Assembly: GCA_937859855.1 (NCBI GenBank)
Contig: CALMAR010000273.1
Location: 1 to 13,007, forward strand
From: an uncultured Kineosporia sp.
Lineage (GTDB): Bacteria > Actinomycetota > Actinomycetes > Actinomycetales > Kineosporiaceae
DNA length: 13,007 nt
Direction: 5' to 3'
Shown here: positions 1 to 7,203 of the stretch, in pieces
Layout: the number at the start of each line of letters is the position of its first letter
Position numbering within the stretch: position 1 is the stretch's first letter
Notes under the pieces: generated by a model
What the model was told of the DNA's origin: nothing
What the model saw: the letters and a program-made list of their open reading frames with translations, nothing else
Databases searched by the model: none
Program-made: the position numbers and the translations under genes

Positions 1-70
1 GCTGTGGCGCAGCTGGTAGCGCACCTCCATGGCATGGAGGGGGTCAGGGGTTCGAGTCCCCTCAGCTCCA
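1..70 (+). tRNA. tRNA-Ala(GGC), 5' end cut by window edge
   Basis: This is an alanine tRNA reading GCC codons. The D stem is GCGC (7-10) with GCGC (19-22). The anticodon stem is CCTCC (24-28) with GGAGG (36-40), and the seven-base loop carries anticodon GGC at 31-33. The T arm GGGG-TTCGAGT-CCCC follows. The 3' acceptor strand CAGCTCC (63-69) pairs with GCTG at positions 1-4 plus three G residues expected just outside the window. The discriminator base is A70. The next bases are CCG, so CCA is not encoded, which is common in Actinobacteria. No second copy of the 3' end occurs in the window, so there is no sign of a flanking integrated element here. Confidence 0.95.
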
Positions 71-111
71 CCGAAGTCATCTGGTACAGCTAGATGAATG
101 ACCAGGTCAGA

Positions 112-153
112 GGCCCTTCTTGAGAACAGGGGCCATTGGACCGCATCCGGTCC
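112..153 (+). terminator. two adjacent hairpins after the tRNA
   Basis: About 40 bases after the tRNA, GGCCC (112-116) can pair with GGGCC (130-134), with a small inner TTC/GAA stem. It is followed by a perfect six-base stem GGACCG (138-143)/CGGTCC (148-153) with loop CATC. There is no T-run, so this is not a classical intrinsic terminator. Actinobacterial terminators often lack one, and termination or 3' processing of the tRNA transcript is an inference from position alone. Confidence 0.35.
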
Positions 154-582
154 CCAGGTCCTCCACCCCTGGCCCGGTCCGGTACCCCTTCAGCGCCCTC
201 CCTGCGCAGAGTCGGGGAAGGTATGACCCCGCCTCAGTACACGGTGTGAAAGGCCGGGTAGACCTCGACATCATGCGCCGGGCCGGTTAGCCGCCGACAG
301 CGGAAGACCCACCGCGGCGGTACAGCCAAGCCCGTACTACACGACGTCGGACGCGGCGCACTGGTCGTCGTCGTCCAACCTGACCTACGAGCAGGCCAGG
401 CAGCGGGCGGCAAACCCCAGCCTTCTGACTGCCGGGCATCGATGTCAGGGCCGGGGAAAGCGGGTGTGCATCACCCAGGTGCTCGCCTGTTCAGCGATCT
501 GTTCAGATGTCGTTCGTGGCCGGCCCAAGGTGGCCAGTCACCCAGAGCCGGCGCCGTCCCGAAGGAGGCGGGAGCGTGTCGT

Positions 583-611
583 TTGGACAGTGTCAACCAA
601 GCGTTTATCGA
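583..611 (+). promoter_or_regulatory. possible promoter/operator of the phosphatase gene
   Basis: TTGGACA (583-589) resembles a -35 element. A weak TATCGA (606-611) lies about 16 nt further on as a possible -10. The -35 candidate sits within an imperfect inverted repeat, TTGG…CCAA (583-586/597-600) enclosing GACA-G-TGTC (586-594). This would give a leader of roughly 60 nt before the GTG at 681. It rests on motif resemblance only, and the -10 match is poor. Confidence 0.25.
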
Positions 612-680
612 GGTTCGCCGTCCGGTTTCACCCGGTGCTGGTTGCCTGCCTGCATGGTGCGAAACGTGGCCAAAGGCCCA

Positions 681-2636
681 GTGACAGTCGATGAGTACGG
701 CGAGTGGAACCAGGCCCAGCTCGCCCGGCACACCGTCAGCCGCCGTACGTTGCTGCGCGGCGCGGTGGGAGCCGGAGCACTCACGTTGCTGCAGTATCCG
801 CCAGCTCGCGCGGCCTTCCTGGGTGCCGGAGGAAGGCCGGGCGCCAGTGGCACTGTCATCTCGGGGCGGCACCTGTCGCTGGTGAACGATGAGCACGGCG
901 ACCCGGCCAACGCGATGCGGATGACCGCGCAATTGGCCAGCCCCGACGGGCATCTGCCGTCCGGGCTGCGGGCGATCGTCGAGGTGGGGATGGGTCCTGG
1001 TCAGTATGGGCACCGCGTGGAAGCCGAGATCGTCCACCTCCTGGGGGCGTACGCGATTCCGGGCGGCCCAGTGGGCAGCCAGTTCTACGTCAAAGCTGAA
1101 ATCACGGGCCTTCAAGCGGGTTCGGTGTACCACTATCGGTTCCGGCTCTCGGACGGCGCGGTGTCGGGGAGCGCGTACTTCACCACCGCCCCCGGCCGCG
1201 ACCTGCTCGGCAGCACGCATTTCGCGGCGGAACCGTTCACGTTCACCGCGTTCGCGGATGTCGGCACCAATCTGCCGCCCACAGACCCGGAATACGCCTG
1301 GGGCCAGGACCCCGCAGTCGTCACTGAAAACGGCGGAACCTGGCAGGCCGGGGTGTTCGACGACAACTACTACAAGCCCGATGATCCGGTGGCCGGCGCC
1401 GGTGGCAGCGACCCCACCCCGGCGGCCACTCAAAGTAAGGCGATGGGCCGCCAGCGGCCCGCTTTCACACTGCTGGCCGGAGACATCTGCTATGCCGACC
1501 CCGCGGGCAGCGGGCTGCCTGCCAGCGACGTCGGGCTGCCGGGATCGGCGGCCCCTCCGGGAACCAACGCCTACGACCCCTACGTGTGGGACGTGTTCCT
1601 CAATCAGATCGAATCCGCCGCTGCCTATTCGCCGTGGATGTTCGCCACCGGCAACCACGACATGGAAGCGCTGTACAGCGATACCGCGTTCATCGGCGAC
1701 AGCCCGACCCACGGCTACGCCGGACACGCCAAGCGGCTGGACCTGCCCAAGAACGGCCCTCACACCTGTCCATCCGTCTACAGCTTCAGCTACGCCAACG
1801 TCGGGGTGATCTCGGTCGACGCCAATGACCTGTCAGCCGAGATCCAGACCAACACCGGCTATTCCGGCGGGGCGCAACTGCGGTTCCTGGAACGCACCCT
1901 GAGGCACTGGCGCACCAGCGCCGAGGAGTCCCAGAAGATCGACTTCATCGTGGCGTTCTTCCACCATTGCGCCTACTCCACCACTCTGAATCACGCTTCG
2001 GACGGCGGAGTGCGCGCTGCCCTCGACGACCTGTTCTCCCGGTACCAGGTGGACGTGGCCATCCAGGGGCACAACCATGTGTTCGAACGCAGCGACCCGA
2101 TCAAGCACGGTCAGCGCACCACGGCCGCTCCCGATGGCTCCACCATCCACCCCGCCGCGGACGGCGTCACCTACTACACCGTCGGATCCGGCGGCCGTCC
2201 CCGCTACGCTTTCCAGCCCGCGCCCAGCGCCGCCAACCCTCCGCCTCCCGGCGTGGTCCCCACCGGTCCCCAGCTGCTGGCTTCTGGGCAGCGGTACCGC
2301 GGTTATCAGCCACCCGGCGGAGCGAACACTGCGGAGAACAACACCGAGAACGTCGTGAACAGCTACGTCTGGTCCACCAGCGGCACCACAGTGAACCCAG
2401 CGGGGTACCCCTCCGGGACCAAGGTTCCCGAGACCGTCGACTGGTCACAGGTGCGCTACGACGCCTACGCCTTCATTGCCGTCGACGTGAAGCCCGCTCG
2501 GAAGGGCCACCAAACCACCATGACCATCCGCACCCTGGCCGACGCACTCCCCGGAAGCGGACGCGCCTTCACCGAGATCGACCGGCTCATCCTCGCCCGC
2601 ACCGCAGGACAGGGAACCATCCTGCTTCAGCCATAG
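681..2636 (+). CDS. Tat-exported purple-acid-phosphatase-like metallophosphoesterase
   Basis: This 651-residue secreted phosphoesterase probably hydrolyses phosphate monoesters outside the cell with a two-metal centre. A Tat signal (SRRTLLRG, twin Arg near 21-22, small-residue core, likely cleavage after ARA near 44) is followed by a fibronectin-like PAP N-terminal domain (about 60-170). The catalytic domain has all seven expected ligands: D in FADVG (~193), D and Y in GDICYA (~268, 271), N in GNHD (~325), H in FFHH (~429), and both H of GHNH (~464, 466), followed by VFER. I chose GTG 681 because third-position GC bias begins there and the twin Arg then falls at the usual distance. Its AAAGG site is only 4 nt away. 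In-frame alternatives are ATG 654 and GTG 576, the latter behind a strong AAGGAGG. About 75 residues separate the first two motifs, which seems long and suggests an inserted loop. Substrate is unknown. Confidence 0.9.
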   Translation: MTVDEYGEWNQAQLARHTVSRRTLLRGAVGAGALTLLQYPPARAAFLGAGGRPGASGTVISGRHLSLVNDEHGDPANAMRMTAQLASPDGHLPSGLRAIVEVGMGPGQYGHRVEAEIVHLLGAYAIPGGPVGSQFYVKAEITGLQAGSVYHYRFRLSDGAVSGSAYFTTAPGRDLLGSTHFAAEPFTFTAFADVGTNLPPTDPEYAWGQDPAVVTENGGTWQAGVFDDNYYKPDDPVAGAGGSDPTPAATQSKAMGRQRPAFTLLAGDICYADPAGSGLPASDVGLPGSAAPPGTNAYDPYVWDVFLNQIESAAAYSPWMFATGNHDMEALYSDTAFIGDSPTHGYAGHAKRLDLPKNGPHTCPSVYSFSYANVGVISVDANDLSAEIQTNTGYSGGAQLRFLERTLRHWRTSAEESQKIDFIVAFFHHCAYSTTLNHASDGGVRAALDDLFSRYQVDVAIQGHNHVFERSDPIKHGQRTTAAPDGSTIHPAADGVTYYTVGSGGRPRYAFQPAPSAANPPPPGVVPTGPQLLASGQRYRGYQPPGGANTAENNTENVVNSYVWSTSGTTVNPAGYPSGTKVPETVDWSQVRYDAYAFIAVDVKPARKGHQTTMTIRTLADALPGSGRAFTEIDRLILARTAGQGTILLQP

Positions 2637-2643
2637 ACCATCC

Positions 2644-2667
2644 AGCGGCTTTCTGGTGATCGCCGCT
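2644..2667 (+). terminator. hairpin just after the phosphatase stop
   Basis: A perfect six-base inverted repeat AGCGGC (2644-2649)/GCCGCT (2662-2667) with a 12-base loop begins 7 nt after the phosphatase TAG. No T-run follows. The position suits a transcription end or mRNA-stabilising hairpin, but the stem is short. Confidence 0.35.
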
Positions 2668-3018
2668 CACTCCTGACCTGGACCCGGGGACGCCTCCAAG
2701 CCTCGCACCACCACCGCGCGCGGGGACGCCCTGCGGTTTGCCGGGACGGATACCGGCGTCGGATCCTGGCAGCAGCCGAACCCCGCCGCGGTAGGGAGCA
2801 CCGACCTGCACCAGCCGGGCAGCAAGGCTCATGCCCGTACGTTCCATCACCGCAACGGCCTGCGGTGAAGGAGGCTCACCCGGTATCCGTCCCAGCGTCG
2901 GGCACACCGCCACGCCAGCCGCGGCCAGTACGTCGATCAGCTCGGCTGGCGTGCGCAGTCCCCGGTCAGTCAGGCAGGTGCAGTCGATCAATCCGGCGAC
3001 GGCGGCCAGCCGGAAGCA
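2667..3018 (-). pseudogene. amidohydrolase C-terminal fragment, truncated and frameshifted
   Basis: Read on the minus strand, this resembles the C-terminal third of an imidazolonepropionase-like metal-dependent amidohydrolase: DCTCLTDRG (matching the family's EHCTCLT), then AAAGVAVCPTLG, RTGMS, and RLLPGSDAGI with the Asp that normally binds the catalytic metal, then PGKPQGV. The frame begins directly after a stop (TGA, 3019-3021), with only a few residues (CFRLAAVAG) before the recognisable part. The N-terminal two-thirds with the HxH metal motif are absent, because katE occupies the adjacent DNA. After PGKPQGV the family-like sequence shifts to another frame (AVVVRGLEAS) and stops at 2667-2669. 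In the unshifted frame it runs on into the end of the phosphatase gene. Truncation plus frameshift mark a decayed gene with no expected function. Family assignment is from remembered family motifs. Confidence 0.72.
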
Positions 3019-3070
3019 TCAATCAAGCAGACCCAATGCCGCAGTCAGCGGGCCGTTCCGGCTCCGAGGT

Positions 3071-5182
3071 TCACCGCACGGGTGCCACGGCGGACTGCAT
3101 GACATCGGCCGCGCGTTCCCAGGCTCGGTGCAGGCCCAGAGCCGTGACGAGTTCGTCGCTGAAGGGCTTGGCGGGTGAGGTGCCGATAACGATGCCCGGG
3201 CCGTCCTGCGGAATCCCGCAGGCTTCGAGAATGTCTGTTCCGTCGCCCCACGCCGCCAGCGCCTTGCAGTGCCGGTAGGCCTCCTGCAGCAGCAGAACGA
3301 GTTTGATGTCGGTGGAGGGTGCGGTCCCGCCGGCGACGACCAAGGCATCGAATTCAATCGAACGGGCGGTTGCGAAGGTCCGGCCGACAACCTGCTGAGT
3401 CTTGCCGCGCTTCAGTACACCGCCTGCCGGTGCGATGACATGGACGGTGGCCCCTTTCTTGACAGCTGCCTTGCGCAGCTTGTCAATGCCGGCCAAATCC
3501 GATCCAGCGTCGGCGATCACGCCGATCTTCCGGCCGCTGATCGGGCCGGGCTCGGTGACGATCTGCGACAGCGCCGGAGAGAGCAGGCCCTCTTCGGGTG
3601 GCGAACCGGCCGGAGCTGGTAGTCCAAGATTGGCGGCGACCTGAGCGCAGAGGTCTGCGTCGACGTTGGCCAGCACCTGGAGCTGGCGCTCCTTGATGGA
3701 CTGCTCGTAGACCTTGCCGAGTTCGAAGCTGAACGCCTCAACGATGTGGGCCTGCTCCAGCAGGGTGAGGCTCCGGTAGAACATGGCCGGCTGACTGAAA
3801 TGATCCTCGAACGAAGCGGGGCTGGCTCGCACTGCTGTTCCGTTGATCGGCCGCGCTGTCTGGACGTATCCACCGTCGTCGTCGCCGGCTTCCAGGGGCT
3901 GGTCGCCCTCGATGCCGTTGGGCTTGTAGGCCACGACACCGGTGTGGATAGCGGTCTGATGCATTCCGTCTCGGAGCATGTCGTTGACCTGTGCGTGCGG
4001 ACAGTTGATCGGCAGCTGGGAGAAGTTCGGGCCACCCAAGCGGGTCAGCTGGGTGTCCAGGTAGGAGAAGAGCCGGGCCTGCATCAGCGGATCGTTGGTT
4101 ACCTCGATGCCAGGCACCAGATTGCCGGTGTGGAAGGCGACCTGCTCGGTCTCAGCGAAGTAGTTGGTTGGATTGCGATCGAGGGTCAGCTTGCCGATGA
4201 GCTGCACCTCGGCCAGTTCCTCGGGAACCAGCTTGGTCGGATCCAGCAGGTCGATTCCCTCGAATGCATCGGAACCGTCGTCCGGCATCACCTGGATGCC
4301 GAGCTCGTATTCGAGCGGAGCGCCGTTCTCGATGCCGTCGGCCATGTCGCGCCGGTGGAAGTCGGGATCGACCCCAGCGGCGATCTGAGCTTCTTCCCAC
4401 ACCAGTGAGTGGATTCCGGCCACCGGCTTCCAATGGAACTTGACCAGGCTGGTTTCGCCGTCCGCGTTGACCAGCCGGAACGTGTGGACGCCGAACCCTT
4501 CCATGGTCCGGTACGAGCGCGGGATGCCCCGGTCGCTCATGTTCCAGAACACGTGATGCGTGGCCTCGGTGTGCAGCGACACGAAGTCCCAGAACGTGTC
4601 ATGAGCGGACTGGGCCTGCGGGATCTCACGGTCCGGGTGTGGCTTGCCCGCATGGATGATGTCGGGAAACTTGATCCCGTCCTGGATGAAGAAGACGGGA
4701 ATGTTGTTGCCGACCAGATCGAAGTTGCCTTGATCGGTGTAGAACTTCACTGCGAAACCACGAGTGTCCCGGACGGTGTCGGCCGATCCGCGTGAACCAA
4801 GGACGGTGGAGAACCGCACAAAGACGGGTGTCTGGCGGCCCTCTTCGGTCAAGAAGGCGGCCTTGGTCACCGAGGCGGCCGTGCCGTACGACACGAACGA
4901 GCCATGGGCGGCGGCGCCGCGGGCGTGTACCACCCGCTCCGGGATCCGCTCGTGATCAAAATGAGTGATCTTCTCCCGGAGATGGAAGTCCTCCAGCAGG
5001 GACGGGCCCCGCTCACCGGCCTTGAGCGAGTGATCAGTGTCCGGCAGGCGGACTCCCTGCGCGGTGGTCAGGTACCGCCCCGCCTGGGCGCGAGCATCGA
5101 CAGCGCCGGCCGGCGCGGTCACCACACCAGTGGCGCTGGCCGGCTGGGGTGCACTCTGATCCGGTTTACGAGGTGAAGGCAT
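3071..5182 (-). CDS. katE: large-subunit (clade 2, HPII-type) haem catalase
   Basis: Cytoplasmic haem enzyme that converts hydrogen peroxide to water and oxygen. At 703 residues it has the size of the large-subunit group. A Pro/Ala-rich N-terminal arm precedes the core, in which the distal His lies in RVVHARG (~86), the distal Asn in VGNN (~160), and the proximal haem-ligand Tyr in RLFSY (~374). A His at ~351 lies exactly 23 residues before that Tyr, as in E. coli HPII, where the pair is covalently linked. Residues from about 550 form the flavodoxin/DJ-1-like C-terminal domain ([11 protein letters not shown], then FDALVVAGG) found only in large catalases. The ATG at 5182 has AGGAG 7 nt upstream; the open frame extends 31 codons further but without a comparable site. 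The gene stands alone, divergent from an SDR gene, with no catalase regulator nearby. Confidence 0.96.
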   Translation of the reverse strand: MPSPRKPDQSAPQPASATGVVTAPAGAVDARAQAGRYLTTAQGVRLPDTDHSLKAGERGPSLLEDFHLREKITHFDHERIPERVVHARGAAAHGSFVSYGTAASVTKAAFLTEEGRQTPVFVRFSTVLGSRGSADTVRDTRGFAVKFYTDQGNFDLVGNNIPVFFIQDGIKFPDIIHAGKPHPDREIPQAQSAHDTFWDFVSLHTEATHHVFWNMSDRGIPRSYRTMEGFGVHTFRLVNADGETSLVKFHWKPVAGIHSLVWEEAQIAAGVDPDFHRRDMADGIENGAPLEYELGIQVMPDDGSDAFEGIDLLDPTKLVPEELAEVQLIGKLTLDRNPTNYFAETEQVAFHTGNLVPGIEVTNDPLMQARLFSYLDTQLTRLGGPNFSQLPINCPHAQVNDMLRDGMHQTAIHTGVVAYKPNGIEGDQPLEAGDDDGGYVQTARPINGTAVRASPASFEDHFSQPAMFYRSLTLLEQAHIVEAFSFELGKVYEQSIKERQLQVLANVDADLCAQVAANLGLPAPAGSPPEEGLLSPALSQIVTEPGPISGRKIGVIADAGSDLAGIDKLRKAAVKKGATVHVIAPAGGVLKRGKTQQVVGRTFATARSIEFDALVVAGGTAPSTDIKLVLLLQEAYRHCKALAAWGDGTDILEACGIPQDGPGIVIGTSPAKPFSDELVTALGLHRAWERAADVMQSAVAPVR

Positions 5183-5424
5183 GGTGATACTCCTGCAAGG
5201 CTGAGGCCGAAGATCGAAAGATTCGGGAAGGGCACGCCGCCCGCGGGCAGCGACCAATCGTGTGCCAGGACACAATCACGCATCCTGCGGGTCTGCACTT
5301 CCAGGAACACTGCTCAAGGCTGCCACCCGGCGGGTCCATCGCGTGGGAGGTAGATCGACGGGCGTTGCTGGCAGCCCTGCGATAGCTCTGGTCGCATCCA
5401 AGCTTGAGCTCGACGGGAGATCTG
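5183..5424. promoter_or_regulatory. shared divergent control region of katE and the SDR gene
   Basis: These 242 bp must hold promoters for both genes. I see a perfect ten-base palindrome GCCCGCGGGC (5239-5248) and an imperfect inverted repeat TGTGCC-AG-GACACA (5261-5274), about 80 bp upstream of the katE start. Either could bind a regulator. I could not pick convincing -35/-10 hexamers on either strand. The katE ribosome site is AGGAG at about 5190-5194; that of the SDR gene is GGGAG at 5415-5419. Confidence 0.45.
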
Positions 5425-6216
5425 ATGACGAACGGAAAACCGCTGGCGCTGGTGACCGGCGCCTCCAGCGGGATCGGTTATGAGCTGGCCAAGCAGTTCG
5501 CCGAGAACGGATTCGATGTCCTGATCTGTGCCGAGGACGCAGCGATCGAGGCGGCCGCCCAGTCACTGGATGCGGCGGCCAGCGGAGGCAGCCGGGTCTG
5601 GGCGATTCAGGCGGACCTGACCACTGAGGACGGCGTCGAGGCGGTTGTGACGGAGGCCTGGTCGGATGGCCGGCTGGAGGCGATCGCCCTCAACGCCGGC
5701 GTCGGCAACGCGGGCCCCTTCGTGCAGTCCTCGCTCGAGGACGACCTGCGGCTGATCGAACTCAACATCATGGCCCCGGTCTACCTGGCCAAGCAGCTGC
5801 TGCCCAAGCTGGTGAAGCAGGGATCGGGCAAGGTGCTGTTCACGTCTTCGGTCGCGGCCACTATGCCGGGTCCGTACTACGCCACCTACGCGGCGTCCAA
5901 GGCTTTCATCCAGTCCTTCGCTCAGGCTCTGCGGTACGAGCTGAAGGACAGCGGCGTCAGCGTGACCGCGCTGCAGCCCGGCCCGACCGACACCGAGTTC
6001 TTCGAGCGGGCCGGGATGCAGAACACCACCGCCGGGCAGAGCAGTAAGGACGACCCGGCCGAGGTGGCCAAGCAAGGCTTCGAAGCACTGATGGCTGGTA
6101 AGGACTCGGTGGTCGCGGGATCGGCGATCAACAAGGTGCAGACCGCGGCCGCGGCGCTTCTGCCGGAGACGACGCGGGCGGCCGCGCACGCCAGACAGAC
6201 CCAGCCGAAGGACTAG
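5425..6216 (+). CDS. classical short-chain dehydrogenase/reductase (SDR), substrate unknown
   Basis: A 263-residue single-domain NAD(P)-dependent oxidoreductase with a Rossmann fold. The cofactor loop TGASSGIG lies at 11-18, the structural NAG (here LNAG rather than NNAG) at 90-92, the catalytic Ser in FTSS (~142), and Tyr and Lys in YAASK (155, 159). The C-terminal part has PGPTDTEFFERAG, seen in SDRs often labelled oxidoreductases of DltE/YqjQ-like type. Cofactor and substrate cannot be assigned. The ATG at 5425 has GGGAG 5 nt upstream, whereas the frame also opens at a TTG (5404) with no better site. It is divergent from katE, so a shared stress response is possible but only inferred. It ends 14 bp before the convergent small membrane protein gene, with no hairpin between. 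Confidence 0.9.
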   Translation: MTNGKPLALVTGASSGIGYELAKQFAENGFDVLICAEDAAIEAAAQSLDAAASGGSRVWAIQADLTTEDGVEAVVTEAWSDGRLEAIALNAGVGNAGPFVQSSLEDDLRLIELNIMAPVYLAKQLLPKLVKQGSGKVLFTSSVAATMPGPYYATYAASKAFIQSFAQALRYELKDSGVSVTALQPGPTDTEFFERAGMQNTTAGQSSKDDPAEVAKQGFEALMAGKDSVVAGSAINKVQTAAAALLPETTRAAAHARQTQPKD

Positions 6217-6230
6217 CCGGGGGAGGAGGA

Positions 6231-6470
6231 TCAGGACCCAGCGGGCCGCCGGACCCGGCCATACCTGAAGTAGGCGATCGGCACCGCACCCGCTGAGTTG
6301 ATCAGCACGATAGCGGTCGCCCAGACAGGCTTGGACCCCCTGAGTTGAGCAGCTGGGCGCCGTACCAGGTCTACCAGGGCAGCGACCTTGAGTGCGCCTT
6401 CAAGAGCAGCACCCGTGATGATCACCCGGCGCGTCCGGACACTGAGTTCGTTCCATTTCCTGCTGGTCAT
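6231..6470 (-). CDS. small PLDc_N-like membrane protein
   Basis: A 79-residue protein with a basic N-terminus (MTSRKWNELSVRTRR), a first hydrophobic helix (about 15-32, ending AALVDLVRRP), a short polar link with GSKPVW, and a second helix (about 48-68, IVLINSAGAVPIAYF) ending in YGRVRR. The pattern of helix, DLxRRP, K-x-x-W, helix with a small-residue/Pro turn and a terminal Y-x-x-x-GR matches the PLDc_N family of two-helix proteins, found alone in many Actinobacteria with unknown role. ATG 6470 is preceded by GAAGAG at suitable distance. It is the last gene of the symporter cluster, 38 nt after the DUF2255 stop, and ends opposite the SDR gene. The longer open frame (to 6803) overlaps DUF2255 and is not used. 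Confidence 0.75.
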   Translation of the reverse strand: MTSRKWNELSVRTRRVIITGAALEGALKVAALVDLVRRPAAQLRGSKPVWATAIVLINSAGAVPIAYFRYGRVRRPAGS

Positions 6471-6508
6471 GCTCCAACTCTTCGCCTGGACGGCCCGCAA
6501 GACAACCA

Positions 6509-6898
6509 TCACCGGGTGTCCAGTTCCGGGCTGAGCCGCAGGGTTGTCGCGGCAGCAGCCGCAGTCACCATGGAGGCGCTGGCAGAATTTCCGTACTTGA
6601 GGCGGTACGCGGTGTCGATGCTTCGCCGTAGTTCGGCGCTTGCTTCTCCCACGTCCTCGATCGCGGCGCCGGCTTCCAGTCCCGGAACGCGGATCCGGGC
6701 CTGCTGCGAGCGCAGCGCAAGACCGAACCATCCGGTGTCGCGCCGGTACCACGATCGCACGTACACCTGCCCATCCGCGCAGACCACCCAGATCGGTGTC
6801 CATCGGTGCCAGGCACCGCCGGTGCGCTTGACGGCGATGAGCAGTTCACCGGCCGCATTGATGCGCTCCAGTTCGCGCTCAGACCACGCGGCGGTCAA
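6509..6898 (-). CDS. DUF2255 family protein
   Basis: A soluble 129-residue protein of the DUF2255 family, whose function is not known. Visible family features are the N-terminal AWSERELERI helix, GAWHRWTPIWVVCADG and VYVRSWY strands, GWFGLAL, then a C-terminal IDTAYRLKYG helix and a TLRLSP end. Such proteins are compact, split-barrel-like and found across Actinobacteria. I chose the TTG at 6898 because it gives MTAAWSERELERI, the usual N-terminus of the family, and GAAGG lies 8 nt upstream. The frame stays open to 7030 but there overlaps the preceding gene. It follows the small membrane protein by 11 nt, so co-transcription with the symporter is likely. A link to transport is only by neighbourhood. 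Confidence 0.85.
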   Translation of the reverse strand: MTAAWSERELERINAAGELLIAVKRTGGAWHRWTPIWVVCADGQVYVRSWYRRDTGWFGLALRSQQARIRVPGLEAGAAIEDVGEASAELRRSIDTAYRLKYGNSASASMVTAAAAATTLRLSPELDTR

Positions 6899-6909
6899 TC
6901 CGGAGGCCT

Positions 6910-7191
6910 TCAGTGCCCGCCTGTCCTGGAGGTCCCCGGCTCTACTACGCCGGCCACCGGGTGCAGGGGCCGCAGATAGGCCCAGGCGAAGAACGATCCA
7001 GCGACCACGATCATGACCAGTCCGGTCCACAGGTTGATGTTGATTCCGCCGTCCTTGGCCTGGTCCTCCTTGCTGTTCGAAGTGATGCCCATGATCGTCA
7101 GCACGACGCCATAGACGATGAACAGCATCGCGATCACCGTGCGCAGATCGAACAGGGTCGATGCGGCGCTGGCTGGCTCTTCCTCGGACAT
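6910..7191 (-). CDS. small two-helix membrane protein, putative symporter partner
   Basis: A 93-residue protein with a short acidic N-terminus (MSEEEPASAA) and two predicted membrane helices. These are residues about 13-35 (LRTVIAMLFIVYGVVLTIMG) and about 52-72 (LWTGLVMIVVAGSFFAWAYL), joined by a polar loop with NSKEDQAKDGGININ. The end after LRPLHP is Gly/Pro-rich. I recognise similar small proteins directly downstream of sodium/solute symporters in other Actinobacteria, but no named domain. Other symporters of this superfamily have small helical neighbours (for example YjcH with ActP, YhdT with PanF), so an accessory role is plausible. It is unproven. The start is ATG 7191, 12 nt after the symporter stop, with AGGGAG 8 nt upstream overlapping that stop region. 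A GTG at 7200 is in frame but sits against the ribosome site. Confidence 0.82.
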   Translation of the reverse strand: MSEEEPASAASTLFDLRTVIAMLFIVYGVVLTIMGITSNSKEDQAKDGGININLWTGLVMIVVAGSFFAWAYLRPLHPVAGVVEPGTSRTGGH

Positions 7192-7203
7192 GCCGGTCAC
7201 TCC

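Larger units (their letters stand above)
71..680. other. gene-poor region between tRNA and phosphatase gene
   Basis: No complete gene is supported here. Apart from the two hairpins, a further possible stem is CCAGG (154-158)/CCTGG (168-172). From about 317 to 430 one plus-strand frame reads like real protein (…YYTTSDAAHWSSSSNL… then TYEQARQRAANPSLL), but it has no start codon and soon runs into unstructured sequence. It may be a gene remnant of unrecognised family. Around 563-600 there is a strong AAGGAGG (562-568) and a partial palindrome TTGG-GACA-G-TGTC-CCAA (583-600). Both lie upstream of the phosphatase and may belong to its control region. Confidence 0.5.

Noticed and set aside
1..580. 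Integration site of a mobile element at the tRNA-Ala
   Set aside because: No integrase and no second copy of the tRNA 3' end are present in the window.
471..1763. 430-residue open frame on the minus strand opposite the phosphatase gene
   Set aside because: Its translation is Arg/Val/His-rich without family motifs, while the plus strand holds a complete phosphatase with all metal ligands. It is a GC-rich antisense shadow.
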